NCBI GenBank assembly: GCA_015265235.1
Contig: JABZYJ010000007.1
Location: 1-29,794 of the forward strand
Direction: 5' to 3'
DNA from: Selenomonas sp.
GTDB taxonomy: Bacteria > Bacillota > Negativicutes > Selenomonadales > Selenomonadaceae
Length of the DNA stretch: 29,794 nt
Shown: piece by piece, positions 7,884-15,937 of the stretch
How the letters are laid out: every line of letters starts with the position of its first letter
Numbering within the stretch: the stretch's first letter is position 1
Program-made: the position numbers and the translations under genes
Notes under the pieces: generated by a model
What the model saw: the letters and a program-made list of their open reading frames with translations, nothing else
Databases searched by the model: none
What the model was told of the DNA's origin: nothing

Positions 7884-7922
7884 GTTAAAAGGTGTTGCCA
7901 AGACGGTAGGCGGTCAATCTTA

Positions 7923-7938
7923 GCCCCTAGAGAGGGGC
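7923..7938 (+). promoter_or_regulatory. Hairpin sequestering the toxin ribosome binding site
   Basis: GCCCC-TAGAGA-GGGGC forms a 5-bp GC stem that buries GAGGGG, the likely Shine-Dalgarno sequence, immediately upstream of the toxin starts at 7940 and 7946. Such sequestration is known for type I toxin mRNAs. Confidence 0.6.
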
Positions 7939-7945
7939 GATGCCG

Positions 7946-8014
7946 ATGACGATCAACGATTTACTTGCGTTGCTTCTCGTGACGCTTTTTATCCTCGTCG
8001 TTCTAAAAGCATAA
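7946..8014 (+). CDS. Candidate type I toxin, hydrophobic 22-aa peptide
   Basis: The peptide begins MTINDLLALLLVTLF, is almost entirely hydrophobic and ends in a single Lys (VLKA), the profile of a small membrane-active toxin. Two in-frame ATGs exist: 7940 (24 aa) lies only 2 nt from GAGGGG, whereas 7946 has the proper 8-nt spacing and is preferred. The reading frame sits between an extended -10 promoter and a strong terminator, has a hairpin over its ribosome binding site and faces a convergent antisense transcript. This layout resembles Fst-type or holin-like type I toxin-antitoxin modules that stabilise mobile elements. I do not recognise the exact family, and toxicity is inferred. Confidence 0.6.
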   Translation: MTINDLLALLLVTLFILVVLKA

Positions 8015-8054
8015 GAAAGCCCGCCTGACCCTGCAAAGTTTAGGCGGGTTTTCT
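8014..8054. terminator. Bidirectional terminator shared by toxin mRNA and antisense RNA
   Basis: AGAAAGCCCGCCT (8014-8026) pairs with AGGCGGGTTTTCT (8042-8054) with one G-U pair and a 15-nt loop. It starts at the last base of the toxin stop codon and also ends the convergent antisense RNA, giving the two RNAs about 40 nt of perfect complementarity. Confidence 0.85.
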
Positions 8055-8098
8055 CGTTTAACCCAGCGGGGCTGACCGTCTACCGGCAGCACCTTTCT
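8015..8098 (-). ncRNA. Candidate antisense RNA antitoxin
   Basis: A near-consensus promoter (TTGACG-17-TATAAT) predicts a minus-strand RNA starting near 8098 and ending at the shared hairpin, about 84 nt. No reading frame of note lies in it. Besides overlapping the toxin mRNA 3' end, it carries AGCCCCGCT, which can pair with 7 of 8 bases around the toxin ribosome binding site (AGAGGGGC). The much stronger promoter than that of the toxin fits an antitoxin RNA in excess. Confidence 0.55.
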
Positions 8099-8104
8099 AT
8101 GTCT

Positions 8105-8133
8105 ATTATAACTTCCCTCCTCGTTTTCGTCAA
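8105..8133 (-). promoter_or_regulatory. Strong promoter of the antisense RNA
   Basis: On the minus strand TTGACG (8128-8133), 17-nt spacer, TATAAT (8105-8110). This is the best sigma-A-type promoter match that I found in the window. Confidence 0.8.
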
Positions 8134-8186
8134 ATCGTTCTGCTCTCACTGCATGACGTAGGAATTTCCCTTGCCAGCAATCTGTC

Positions 8187-8366
8187 TCATTTCAATGAGA
8201 ATTTCTTTTTCACTCCATCATAAAATTCATCCACTCGATTCTCCAGGCGCGGATCTTCCTGTGTAAAGATCGCTGTGTAGTCCTTTTTCTTGTCCTTCTT
8301 GGCGAGAGCGGCAAGATACAAGCCGATCGCAACGCCACCAACGACACATAAAATCCACGAAAGCAT
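8187..8366 (-). CDS. Small single-pass membrane protein
   Basis: This 59-aa protein starts MLSWILCVVGGVAIGLYLAA, a single N-terminal membrane helix, followed by a Lys-rich stretch (KKDKKKDY) and a soluble acidic/basic tail ending KKKFSLK. AAAGGAG lies 7 nt before the ATG at 8366 and overlaps the TGA of the giant helicase/methylase gene, so translation of the two is likely coupled. I do not recognise a family. The charge pattern predicts a short N-terminus outside and the tail in the cytoplasm. It is the last gene before the toxin locus and its terminators. Confidence 0.7.
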   Translation of the reverse strand: MLSWILCVVGGVAIGLYLAALAKKDKKKDYTAIFTQEDPRLENRVDEFYDGVKKKFSLK

Positions 8367-8378
8367 AATGTTCTCCTT

Positions 8379-11300
8379 TCATCGAGTGACAGCGTTCTGC
8401 TGCTCTAATCCTTTGGTTTCCGCACGCTCTTCTTTCCTGTTCTGCTCCTCAATCTGAAGAGAGACTTCGTTCATCCGTCGGGTTTTTGCCCGGTATTCCT
8501 CCTCCTTAGCGAACGGCTTTCCAAGACCTTCCTTGCAGTCCTTCACCTCCTGATGCAGCCGATCCAGTTCCGCCGCTGCTGATGCCAGTTTTTCGTCAAT
8601 GCGCTTCGGCGCATTTGCGAGACGTGAGGCGTTCTCTTCAGGCGTCGTCAGCCCGATCGGAAAGCGTGTGGAGCTCATGCCGGTCAGTGCGACCTCCATG
8701 CCGCGCTTATCTCCGCGCACCACGGATACCTTCAGACCGCGATACTCTCCGCGCGGTGTTTCGGTCAGCTTGCCGTCGTAGATGGCTCGTGCGCATTCGG
8801 CGAATGCTTTTCCGATCTCTTCCGGTGTCCGATATGTCTCTCCCTGCAAGACAAGGGACTCGTCCTGTGAATGCGCATTTAGTGTATTCACATCTGCACG
8901 CAATGCTTGAACGAAGCTATCCGCCGTCTTGACAGCGACAGGCAGATGAACGTTGAGCTGATTTTCCATGCGTACATGGTCATCCAGATACTGCGCACGT
9001 TCTGCCTCGAGTTTCTGCAGGTCATTCCGCAGCTCGAACTGTTCCTTGTAGAGCGGATTCCCCGTACAGGCGGCCTTTAGCTGTGCATAGGTCATCGTAA
9101 ACTCGTCTACGTCCTCCGCTTCACGTACAGGAATCTGCTCCGTGAATACCTGTGAGATGAATCGCTGCTTTGTCTCGTTGGTCTGCCACATATAAGAATC
9201 AAAGGTGGAATCCGTTACATAACGGAAGATTTTTACTTGCTTGTTTTCGTTGCCCCGCCGGACGATACGGCCAAAACGCTGCTCGATCTGACTCGGCTTC
9301 CACGGACAGTCCAGATCATGTGATGCGATGAGTTTATTCTGGATGTTTGTCCCGACCCCCAGCTTGTCTGACGAGCCAAGCAGAACGCGCACATCACCTT
9401 TCCGCACTTTAGCAAAAAGCTGCTCCTTCTTTGCGGGCGTGTCGTAGTCATGGATAAAGGCAATTTGTTCCTTTGGAATGCCGCGATCCATGAGCTTTTC
9501 GCGCAGGTCATCATAGACGTTGTACGGTGCCTTGCTGTTTGGGGTGGACTGGTCGCAGAAGACAACTTGCGTAGACTTCTGCGCGTTCGTCCGCTCATAG
9601 ATGCGATAAACATTATTCGCACATAGGCTAACCTTTCCCGTCGGGTTATCTTCGTAGTCCGCATTCAAAATGCGCGGATTCAGTGCGGTGGACTGCCCCT
9701 CCTTAATAACAACAAGCATGTTGTCCATGCCCTTTCCGCTCGACGGATCGGCTCCCTCACGCAGCTTAATCGGGTTGCGCTGACGGATCCGCTTCGCACG
9801 TTCTGCCAGACGGTCAACCAATTCTTTCTGCACGGCGGAAGCATCGGATTTGACGATCTCAATCTCATATTCCGGTACGGGCAGTTTCAGCCCCTCAGCG
9901 GTCTTTACATCCGCAAACTCTTTGAACATGCTCGTGAGTTCCGGAATGTTGTTGAACCGCGCAAAGCGGGTCTTTGCGCGAAAGCCCTTGCCGGCAGGAT
10001 CGATCTCCATGGTCGTCGTTTCCTGTCCGAACGTACTCGCCCATGCGTCGAAATGATAAAGCCCCTGTGACTTCAACCGGCTGGGGCGAAGATACCGCTG
10101 CATAGTATACAGCTCGGCCATAGAGTTAGAGATTGGTGTGCCGGTAGCAAAGACGACGCCCCGTTCATTGGTGATCTCGTTCAGATACTGAATCTTGGCC
10201 AGGAGATCGGTGGATTTCTCTGCGCCCGTTGCGTTCAGCCCCTGGATCTTCGTCGTAAACGAGAGATTTTTATAAAAGTGTGCCTCATCGACATACAGTC
10301 GATCAACGCCCAGCTGCTCAAACGTGATCGTCGCATCCTGACGATTCTGGTACGCCTCCATGATCGCTGCATATTTTCTCCGAAGTGTCTTGATCTGTTT
10401 TTCCGTCTGCTTTATCGTAAATACGCTGTGATTCCCTTGCTCCATCTGCGCCAATGAATCGGTCAGCTGCTCAATTTCATGTTTGACGAACTGCTCCTGC
10501 CGCTCCAGGGAAAGAGGAATCTTACCGAACTGCTCATAGCTCATGATGACGGCATCCCAGTCCTGCCCTGTGATTTTCGCACAGAACTCTGCCCGCTTTC
10601 CCTTCTGAAAGTCCTTCGGCGTTGCAACGAGGATCTTTGCATTCGGATACAGGCGCAGGAACTCTGCGCCGAACTGTTCCGTCAAATGTCCAGGCATAAT
10701 CATGAGAGATTTCTTGCACAGTCCAATGCGCTTGGATTCCATCGCCGACGCCTGCATCTCGAAGGTCTTTCCTGCACCAACGACATGAGCGAGAAGAGTG
10801 TTCCCGCCGAACATGGTACGAGCAACCGCATTTTTCTGATGCGGTTTCAGCTCGATCGCAGGATTCATCCCGGGGAAGGTCAGACATGACCCATCAAACG
10901 TACGCGGTACGATATTGTTGAAGTGCCGATTGTAGTAGCTGACAAGGCGATTCTTTCGATCCTCATCCCGATACACCCATTTGACGAAGGCATCGCGCAG
11001 ATCGTCCATCTTCTGTGCAACCAGCAGAGACGCTTTCTCATTGACGCGTCCTTCCTCATCGCGAATGCGTATCTGACGATGGTTCAGTGCTGCCTCAAGA
11101 ACGTCAAGTGCACTCGTGTTCTGCGTTCCGTAGGTAGAGTACATTTTTACCTTGTTTGAGGAAACATGATTCTTCTTCTCGACCTTCCACTCTCCTGTTG
11201 CCGGTGCATACAAAGTGATTTTTTGCAAGGACCGGCATTCCAGTGTGTCTGCAATGAACTGATCGATGTCGTCTGCGGGGATCCACGTCGCCCCCAGATT

Positions 11301-14300
11301 GATTTTAATTTCATCGGCCGTGAGATCCTTCGGTTTCACCTTTTCGAGCGCGGCATAATTCTTTTCTGCCCGCCCAATTTCATCGCGCAGATAGGCAATG
11401 AGCGAATCGGTACTATTCTCGCATACCTGTTTCAGGCGTTCATCATAACTGCGCAGGTATTCCTGCAGGTCAATAGCGAGCTGTGCTGTTTCCAGTACCT
11501 CGGGATGCGCTCCATTTTGATAGGCAGAGAATTTCTGATAGAGAAAGCCCATCATCTTATCGGTAATAAACTTGCCGCTGTCGCTTTCTCTGATGCCAAT
11601 AGCATTCAGTGTATCTGAAAAGATGCGGTGCGTGTCGTTTACCGTGAAGCCAAAGTGGAGATCGTTGCGCAGACATTCCAGATAAAAGAGTGGATCATTC
11701 AGCTGTTGGGCAAACTCCGGCGCATTTTCTGTCAGGAAACGGAAATACTGTTCCTGATGGAATTCCCCTGTATGAGACATGACGAAGTAAAAGTATCCCC
11801 TCTTTTCTCCGCGAAATAGGTCTTTCTTTTCCTCATCTGTGAAGTCGCGAACCCCACTCACACCTACTTGATATAGTTTTTTCATGGAGAGATCCATGTC
11901 CGACTGCCCGTGAGGAAAGAGCTTCGGGATTGGAAAGGTCTGCTCTCTGGCGATTCCCTCCATTTCCCGCTGCCATTTTTGTCGCTGCTGCGCAAGCTTT
12001 TCCATGCGCCCACGAACATCTCCCGATAGATACTCATCAGCAGGAACATAGGAGTTCGTCTCCATGTCTTCGAAGATACTGACATACTCCAGATCCTTGA
12101 TGATTTCCTTTGCGGGTAGATCGGTCAAGGACGACATGTAGGGAATATCCACCCGGCCTTTCTCCTGCATGGAGACCATCAATGCCTCACTCGGTGTGTC
12201 CGCGTGCGTTGGTGGCGTATAGGCGTGTATTGTCCGCTTGGAGAAAATATCCGAAAGACCGACAAGCTCTCCATCTTCGACGACTTCCAGAGAAGTCAGA
12301 AGCGGATAGGAGGCGTCGTCTCCGAAGTGACGCCGCAGACGTGTATCCTTGAAAATGTTGCCATATTTTTTGGTGTAGCTCTCATAGAGCTCGCGCAGTG
12401 CAGTTTGATGCTGTATAAGCTCCGCATCGTTGCAGTCCCGCAGCTCTGCATCGTACATAGCGCGGATGCGATCCCGAATCTGCATCGCCATGTGTACCTG
12501 CACAGAAGTCTTCTCATCAAAAGTTCGCGCCTCTGCCGCCCCTTGCGGCGAGTAATAGACAATGTTCCCATCCTTCTCATAATACCCGAAGGGCTGATTC
12601 TTCTCTGGAGCATCTTCCTCCTTCGGTATGGGAAGCGGCTGTGCTGATGGTTGATAGGTCTGTGCCGGAAGAGACGCGAGTACAGCCGATAGTTCCTCCG
12701 CGAGTGCCTTGCCATCATGTCCATCGACGTACGGAGCGACCCCAAAGGCAGTACGTTGCACGGAAGGTGTCCCGAGGATATTCTCCGGATGCTGCATGAA
12801 ATAGTGATTCACATAATATTCTGATGTTATATCTTCTCCACCGTGATAATAGGTATGTTCCTGCCGATCGGCGTGTACCCACTCAGGCAGCGGCGCATCC
12901 GCAGCAAGCTCCCTTTCCCGCTTGCGAAAGATAAGAAGATCCGAAAGAGCATCTGTCCCCGCGCCCGCGAACAGCTGATTCGGAAGGCGCACCGCGCGAA
13001 TCAATTCGCCCTTCTGGGCAAGTTCGCGCCGCAGCGTCTCGTCCTTTTTATCCATCGTTCCATGACTTGTTATAGCAACAACAAGGCCGCCGGGACGTAT
13101 CTCGTCCATCATTTTTTTCAAGAAATAATCATGGACGAAGTAGTTCTTCGAATAATTTGTATCGGTGATGATGTAGTCTCCGAACGGAACGTTCGATATG
13201 GCAAGATCAAAAGAATGATTGGGGAAGCGCGTGCGCTCAAATCCCCGCTGTATGATCCTGGCATTGTCCGAGGAATAGCGGGCAATCTTCGCCGACAGGA
13301 GGTCAAGCTCCACGCCTACGCGAATGCTTTCTCTCTTCATAGCCTCCGGCATATATTGCAGAAAACGCCCTGTTCCGGTCGACGGATCGAGGATGTTTCC
13401 TGCCTGGAATCCCGCCTTATGAAGCCCCTCATAAATGGCCTGGATAATTTCCGGCGGCGTGTAGAACGCATCCAACGTAGATGCGCGGGCAGATGTAAAT
13501 TCGGCATCCGTCATGATGCCTTTTGCCTGTTCATACTCACTATGCCACGATGCATTACGTGCGTCAAACGCCTCCGGGATTCCCCCGAAGCCGGAGTATG
13601 ACCGCAGAACAGCAAGTTCTTCTTCCGTTGCCATTCGCCCGCTCTGTTCCAGGTCGTTTGCAATCTGCACAGCCGCGAGGTTGCGTTGGAATACCGCCCG
13701 CTTTCCCGCTGTGGTCGTCATATCTGCCGCAAGGTCTAGTCGTGATAGATCAACGGTATGTTCTTGTTCACCTTCTGTCGATCCAGGAGCGTGCTCCTCC
13801 GGAATCGAAGATCCCGGCTCTGCTGTCACCTCCGGATCTGGAAAAGGCTGCTCCGCGATTGTTTTCTCCACTTCCTGTTCTGCCGCTGCACGACTCGGTT
13901 CTGCCGTTCCTTCTTCCGTCTTTTCCCTTGTTACATCATCCGATGCAGCATCGCCTATAGTGTCTGCGGACTCCTGTATCTCCGCTTCAATCGTGGATCC
14001 TTCCACGATTGAAGCTTCTTCGTGTTCCCGACGCGCCTCCGCTGCAGGAGTACTGATCCACGCCCGTGCGATGTCATCATAAGACCGTCCGGACAGCTCT
14101 GCAAGCTGGGCGAAGAGTATCTCTCGCACGTCGCTGCTGTCAATGCCCGCATAGGGATATAACGCACTGCCCATAGGGAGCGCATCATCCAATTCGCGAA
14201 AGGTAATATCATGCAAGAACTCACCACTCGGATCGTCCGCATGATGGCCGCGATACCATGCTCTGATCGACATCTCCATCGACGGCTCTTCCGGAATATC

Positions 14301-15605
14301 CGGCGATGTGTCTACAGACTGCGCATCGGCTTCCTGTGCCTGGCTGGAAGCGGCCCGCTCCGGCACAGCTCCATACGTTACAGCAACTGCATAGTATGCC
14401 CGTCCGATCAGCCCATCCCGTTCCTCCTGCGCCATTCCATCCGCAGACATAAGTTCGCGCACGAAAGAAAGGTACCCATCACGGGATTCCACTTCCGTGA
14501 TACGACCTTCCTCACGTGCGTGTTGAATTTCAGAAAAGAGCCCTTCTGCGGCCTCTGCATTCAGCTCCTGTGGAATCTCAATGGAGAGACCTCCTACATG
14601 GATGCTTCTTCGATCGGAGGCATTACCTCGTACCGCAGAATCTCCCGCACTTCCGCGAGGACGCTGTTGTACGCTCGGATCCACTTCATCACGTCGCGTT
14701 TCTTGAGTTCCTCCGTCACGCCGTCCCGCTTGCAGGCCTCCTCCGTCATCTGTACGAACTGATCGTACACCGCGTCGTCGTAATCTCTCAGATACTGCTC
14801 CGCGATCCCCTCTCGCACCATCCGCGCCCACTCTTCCGGCTGTGTCCGGCGCAAATAGTCCCGTCTCATACTCCCCCATTCGCCAAAGTGGCTGTGCAGG
14901 ATCTCTTCCTCTGTCATTTGACTCCGCCTCCTTGTCCCTCTGCACTCTTTCGTGCTCAGCGCGGACTGCGTTCCCGAGCGCATCCAACATATCTTTTGAT
15001 ACTTCATGCACCGCATTCAGAATAACGGCAATATGCACATTCTGCGGTATATCCTCCTCTATTGAGGAGATCTGTGACTGTGGCAGACCAAGACGCGCTC
15101 GTACAACATACTCCACACTGCGGGCGATAAAGTCCGCCGGTTCTATATGCCGCTCCCGTATCAAAGCGGCCGCTTTCTCCTGGATCACAGCATCCAGTGA
15201 CTGCCCCTGCGTTCCGCCCAATGCGTGTTTTGCCGCCAGCTCATCGGCCGGGGTAAAATCCCACAACACATCCTGCAATTCCGCATCGCCATTGCGAAAG
15301 CCCACGGTATCACGCACGTCGTAGACATAGCGTATTGCATACTGGTTGTCTGGCCGCGCCACAAGCAGCGGTATCCCCGCAGCATCTGCCGCAAGTTCGG
15401 TATGAAACACCCTGCGCCATACATCTTCCGATGCAACGGCGGTTGCATCATCCGGTGCACGGTCATGCAGGTTGAACTGTTCCACAAGGGAATATTTGTG
15501 GAACTTTGCCATCGTATTGAGGAAATTCCTATACTTCGCTGCGTCATCGCCCACCTCCCCCAGGTGTTTTCTGACTTCGTTCCGCAGCATCGTCTGCTCG
15601 TCCAT
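8379..15605 (-). CDS. Giant ArdC-like / N6-adenine methylase / SNF2-type helicase protein
   Basis: This 2408-aa cytoplasmic protein belongs to the very large helicase-methylase proteins found on Firmicutes conjugative elements. Residues about 20-130 resemble an ArdC-type N-terminal domain (FLNTMAKFHKYSLVEQFNLHD, then ATAVASEDVW). Residues 230-337 are a low-complexity Arg/Gly/Asp linker overlapped by a nested gene. A long Glu/Ala-rich linker follows. The methylase has DPSTGTGRF near 740 and ISNVPFGDY near 807 (an NPPF-type catalytic motif). The helicase has HVVGAGKTF near 1608, VDEAHFYKNL near 1772, ATGTPISNSMAELY near 1820 and QRFGRIVRRGNE near 2108. The C-terminus is coiled coil. The start has AGGAGG 8 nt upstream. 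The family is thought to act in antirestriction or DNA processing during transfer, but its role is not established. All key motifs look intact. Confidence 0.9.
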   Translation of the reverse strand: MDEQTMLRNEVRKHLGEVGDDAAKYRNFLNTMAKFHKYSLVEQFNLHDRAPDDATAVASEDVWRRVFHTELAADAAGIPLLVARPDNQYAIRYVYDVRDTVGFRNGDAELQDVLWDFTPADELAAKHALGGTQGQSLDAVIQEKAAALIRERHIEPADFIARSVEYVVRARLGLPQSQISSIEEDIPQNVHIAVILNAVHEVSKDMLDALGNAVRAEHERVQRDKEAESNDRGRDPAQPLWRMGEYETGLFAPDTAGRVGADGARGDRGAVSERLRRRGVRSVRTDDGGGLQAGRRDGGTQETRRDEVDPSVQQRPRGSAGDSAVRGNASDRRSIHVGGLSIEIPQELNAEAAEGLFSEIQHAREEGRITEVESRDGYLSFVRELMSADGMAQEERDGLIGRAYYAVAVTYGAVPERAASSQAQEADAQSVDTSPDIPEEPSMEMSIRAWYRGHHADDPSGEFLHDITFRELDDALPMGSALYPYAGIDSSDVREILFAQLAELSGRSYDDIARAWISTPAAEARREHEEASIVEGSTIEAEIQESADTIGDAASDDVTREKTEEGTAEPSRAAAEQEVEKTIAEQPFPDPEVTAEPGSSIPEEHAPGSTEGEQEHTVDLSRLDLAADMTTTAGKRAVFQRNLAAVQIANDLEQSGRMATEEELAVLRSYSGFGGIPEAFDARNASWHSEYEQAKGIMTDAEFTSARASTLDAFYTPPEIIQAIYEGLHKAGFQAGNILDPSTGTGRFLQYMPEAMKRESIRVGVELDLLSAKIARYSSDNARIIQRGFERTRFPNHSFDLAISNVPFGDYIITDTNYSKNYFVHDYFLKKMMDEIRPGGLVVAITSHGTMDKKDETLRRELAQKGELIRAVRLPNQLFAGAGTDALSDLLIFRKRERELAADAPLPEWVHADRQEHTYYHGGEDITSEYYVNHYFMQHPENILGTPSVQRTAFGVAPYVDGHDGKALAEELSAVLASLPAQTYQPSAQPLPIPKEEDAPEKNQPFGYYEKDGNIVYYSPQGAAEARTFDEKTSVQVHMAMQIRDRIRAMYDAELRDCNDAELIQHQTALRELYESYTKKYGNIFKDTRLRRHFGDDASYPLLTSLEVVEDGELVGLSDIFSKRTIHAYTPPTHADTPSEALMVSMQEKGRVDIPYMSSLTDLPAKEIIKDLEYVSIFEDMETNSYVPADEYLSGDVRGRMEKLAQQRQKWQREMEGIAREQTFPIPKLFPHGQSDMDLSMKKLYQVGVSGVRDFTDEEKKDLFRGEKRGYFYFVMSHTGEFHQEQYFRFLTENAPEFAQQLNDPLFYLECLRNDLHFGFTVNDTHRIFSDTLNAIGIRESDSGKFITDKMMGFLYQKFSAYQNGAHPEVLETAQLAIDLQEYLRSYDERLKQVCENSTDSLIAYLRDEIGRAEKNYAALEKVKPKDLTADEIKINLGATWIPADDIDQFIADTLECRSLQKITLYAPATGEWKVEKKNHVSSNKVKMYSTYGTQNTSALDVLEAALNHRQIRIRDEEGRVNEKASLLVAQKMDDLRDAFVKWVYRDEDRKNRLVSYYNRHFNNIVPRTFDGSCLTFPGMNPAIELKPHQKNAVARTMFGGNTLLAHVVGAGKTFEMQASAMESKRIGLCKKSLMIMPGHLTEQFGAEFLRLYPNAKILVATPKDFQKGKRAEFCAKITGQDWDAVIMSYEQFGKIPLSLERQEQFVKHEIEQLTDSLAQMEQGNHSVFTIKQTEKQIKTLRRKYAAIMEAYQNRQDATITFEQLGVDRLYVDEAHFYKNLSFTTKIQGLNATGAEKSTDLLAKIQYLNEITNERGVVFATGTPISNSMAELYTMQRYLRPSRLKSQGLYHFDAWASTFGQETTTMEIDPAGKGFRAKTRFARFNNIPELTSMFKEFADVKTAEGLKLPVPEYEIEIVKSDASAVQKELVDRLAERAKRIRQRNPIKLREGADPSSGKGMDNMLVVIKEGQSTALNPRILNADYEDNPTGKVSLCANNVYRIYERTNAQKSTQVVFCDQSTPNSKAPYNVYDDLREKLMDRGIPKEQIAFIHDYDTPAKKEQLFAKVRKGDVRVLLGSSDKLGVGTNIQNKLIASHDLDCPWKPSQIEQRFGRIVRRGNENKQVKIFRYVTDSTFDSYMWQTNETKQRFISQVFTEQIPVREAEDVDEFTMTYAQLKAACTGNPLYKEQFELRNDLQKLEAERAQYLDDHVRMENQLNVHLPVAVKTADSFVQALRADVNTLNAHSQDESLVLQGETYRTPEEIGKAFAECARAIYDGKLTETPRGEYRGLKVSVVRGDKRGMEVALTGMSSTRFPIGLTTPEENASRLANAPKRIDEKLASAAAELDRLHQEVKDCKEGLGKPFAKEEEYRAKTRRMNEVSLQIEEQNRKEERAETKGLEQQNAVTR
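13984..14015. repeat. Perfect 14-bp inverted repeat inside the giant gene
   Basis: GCTTCAATCGTGGA (13984-13997) and its exact complement (14002-14015) flank a 4-nt loop. It lies in the acidic linker before the methylase domain and encodes the near-symmetric peptide EASIVEGSTIEAE. Confidence 0.85.
14594..14917 (-). CDS. TnpV-like protein nested out of frame in the giant gene
   Basis: A 107-aa reading frame lies wholly inside the helicase/methylase gene, on the same strand but in another frame. It begins MTEEEILHSHFGEWGSMRRD and ends in a segment typical of the TnpV family (GVTEELKKRDVMKWIRAYNS, then EVREILRYEV). It has its own strong site, AAGGAGG, 9 nt before the ATG at 14917. In this stretch the host frame encodes only an Arg/Gly/Asp-rich linker, whereas the nested frame looks like an ordinary folded helical protein, so selection probably acts on the nested frame. 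From memory, similar overlaps occur in related clostridial elements. The function of TnpV proteins is unknown. Confidence 0.72.
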   Translation of the reverse strand: MTEEEILHSHFGEWGSMRRDYLRRTQPEEWARMVREGIAEQYLRDYDDAVYDQFVQMTEEACKRDGVTEELKKRDVMKWIRAYNSVLAEVREILRYEVMPPIEEASM

Positions 15606-15640
15606 CTTGTGTCCTCCTATGAAAGCAATCTGTCACTTCC

Positions 15641-15681
15641 ATAGTAGCCCACAAATCCATTCAAAAAATCCTATGTTTTGC
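15641..15681 (-). promoter_or_regulatory. Shared-architecture promoter of the giant helicase/methylase gene
   Basis: On the minus strand GCAAAACATAGGA (CATAGGA at 15669-15675), exactly 22 nt, then TACTAT (15641-15646), 35 nt before the ATG. No -35 box at normal spacing. Confidence 0.6.
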
Positions 15682-15771
15682 ACGAGTGAATTTCTTCATG
15701 GTCATTTTAACATACTCTTCTTTTCTTTGCAACTTTATTTAGTCGCAATAAAAAAAGAGCTTCAGATGAAA

Positions 15772-15822
15772 AAGGAAAAGGGACAGACATTTTGCGACAC
15801 GTCGCTCAATCACTGTCCCTTT
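15772..15822 (-). terminator. Terminator of the VirB4 operon
   Basis: On the minus strand AAAGGGACAG and CTGTCCCTTT (15813-15822 and 15777-15786) form a 10-bp stem whose 26-nt loop contains a second small stem (GCGAC/GTCGC). The stem runs into TCCTTTTT, a T-rich tail. It lies about 115 nt downstream of the 422-aa gene. Confidence 0.65.
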
Positions 15823-15836
15823 CGATTTTATGGCTT

Positions 15837-15884
15837 TTGCAGCCGGCAACGTACAGAACCTGTTCTGTACCATGCCGACTGCAA
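15837..15884. repeat. 48-bp imperfect palindrome
   Basis: The structure is TTGCAG-C-CGGC-AAC-GTACAGAAC-CT-GTTCTGTAC-CAT-GCCG-A-CTGCAA: three paired blocks (6, 4 and 9 bp) separated by symmetric unpaired bases. No T-run follows on either strand, so it is not a terminator. It may be a protein-binding site, a processing or attenuation hairpin, or a transfer or recombination site. Confidence 0.8.
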
Positions 15885-15937
15885 CCGCCACCCCACCCAC
15901 CACCTCAAAGGGCTCTGCCCTCTGCACTCCCGTATTA

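Larger units (their letters stand above)
7891..8093. repeat. Inverted repeat of 5' transcript segments around toxin and antisense RNA
   Basis: The segment from GGTGTTGCC through GGTAGGCGGTCA to GCCCC (7891-7927, plus strand) recurs on the minus strand as GGTGCTGCC, GGTAGACGGTCA, GCCCC (8093 to 8068). Both predicted RNAs therefore begin with nearly the same sequence. Confidence 0.65.
15606..15937. other. 332-nt intergenic region between the 422-aa gene and the giant gene
   Basis: From right to left it holds a 48-bp imperfect palindrome (15837-15884), a terminator hairpin (15777-15822) for the operon ending at 15938, an A/T-rich stretch and the promoter of the giant gene (15641-15681). The open frame across it (15927 to 15739) starts at GTG without a ribosome binding site and crosses both hairpins, so I see no gene here. 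Confidence 0.75.

Noticed and set aside
12296..12745. Minus-strand 149-codon frame inside the giant gene
   Set aside because: Unlike the nested TnpV-like frame it has no ribosome binding site and an Arg/Ser-rich composition typical of a shadow frame.
15851..15870. Possible LexA (SOS) box in the palindrome
   Set aside because: The half-sites GAAC and GTTC are only 2 nt apart; the Gram-positive LexA box needs 4 nt between them.
15739..15927. 62-codon minus-strand frame downstream of the 422-aa gene
   Set aside because: GTG start without ribosome binding site, and it runs through the palindrome and terminator.
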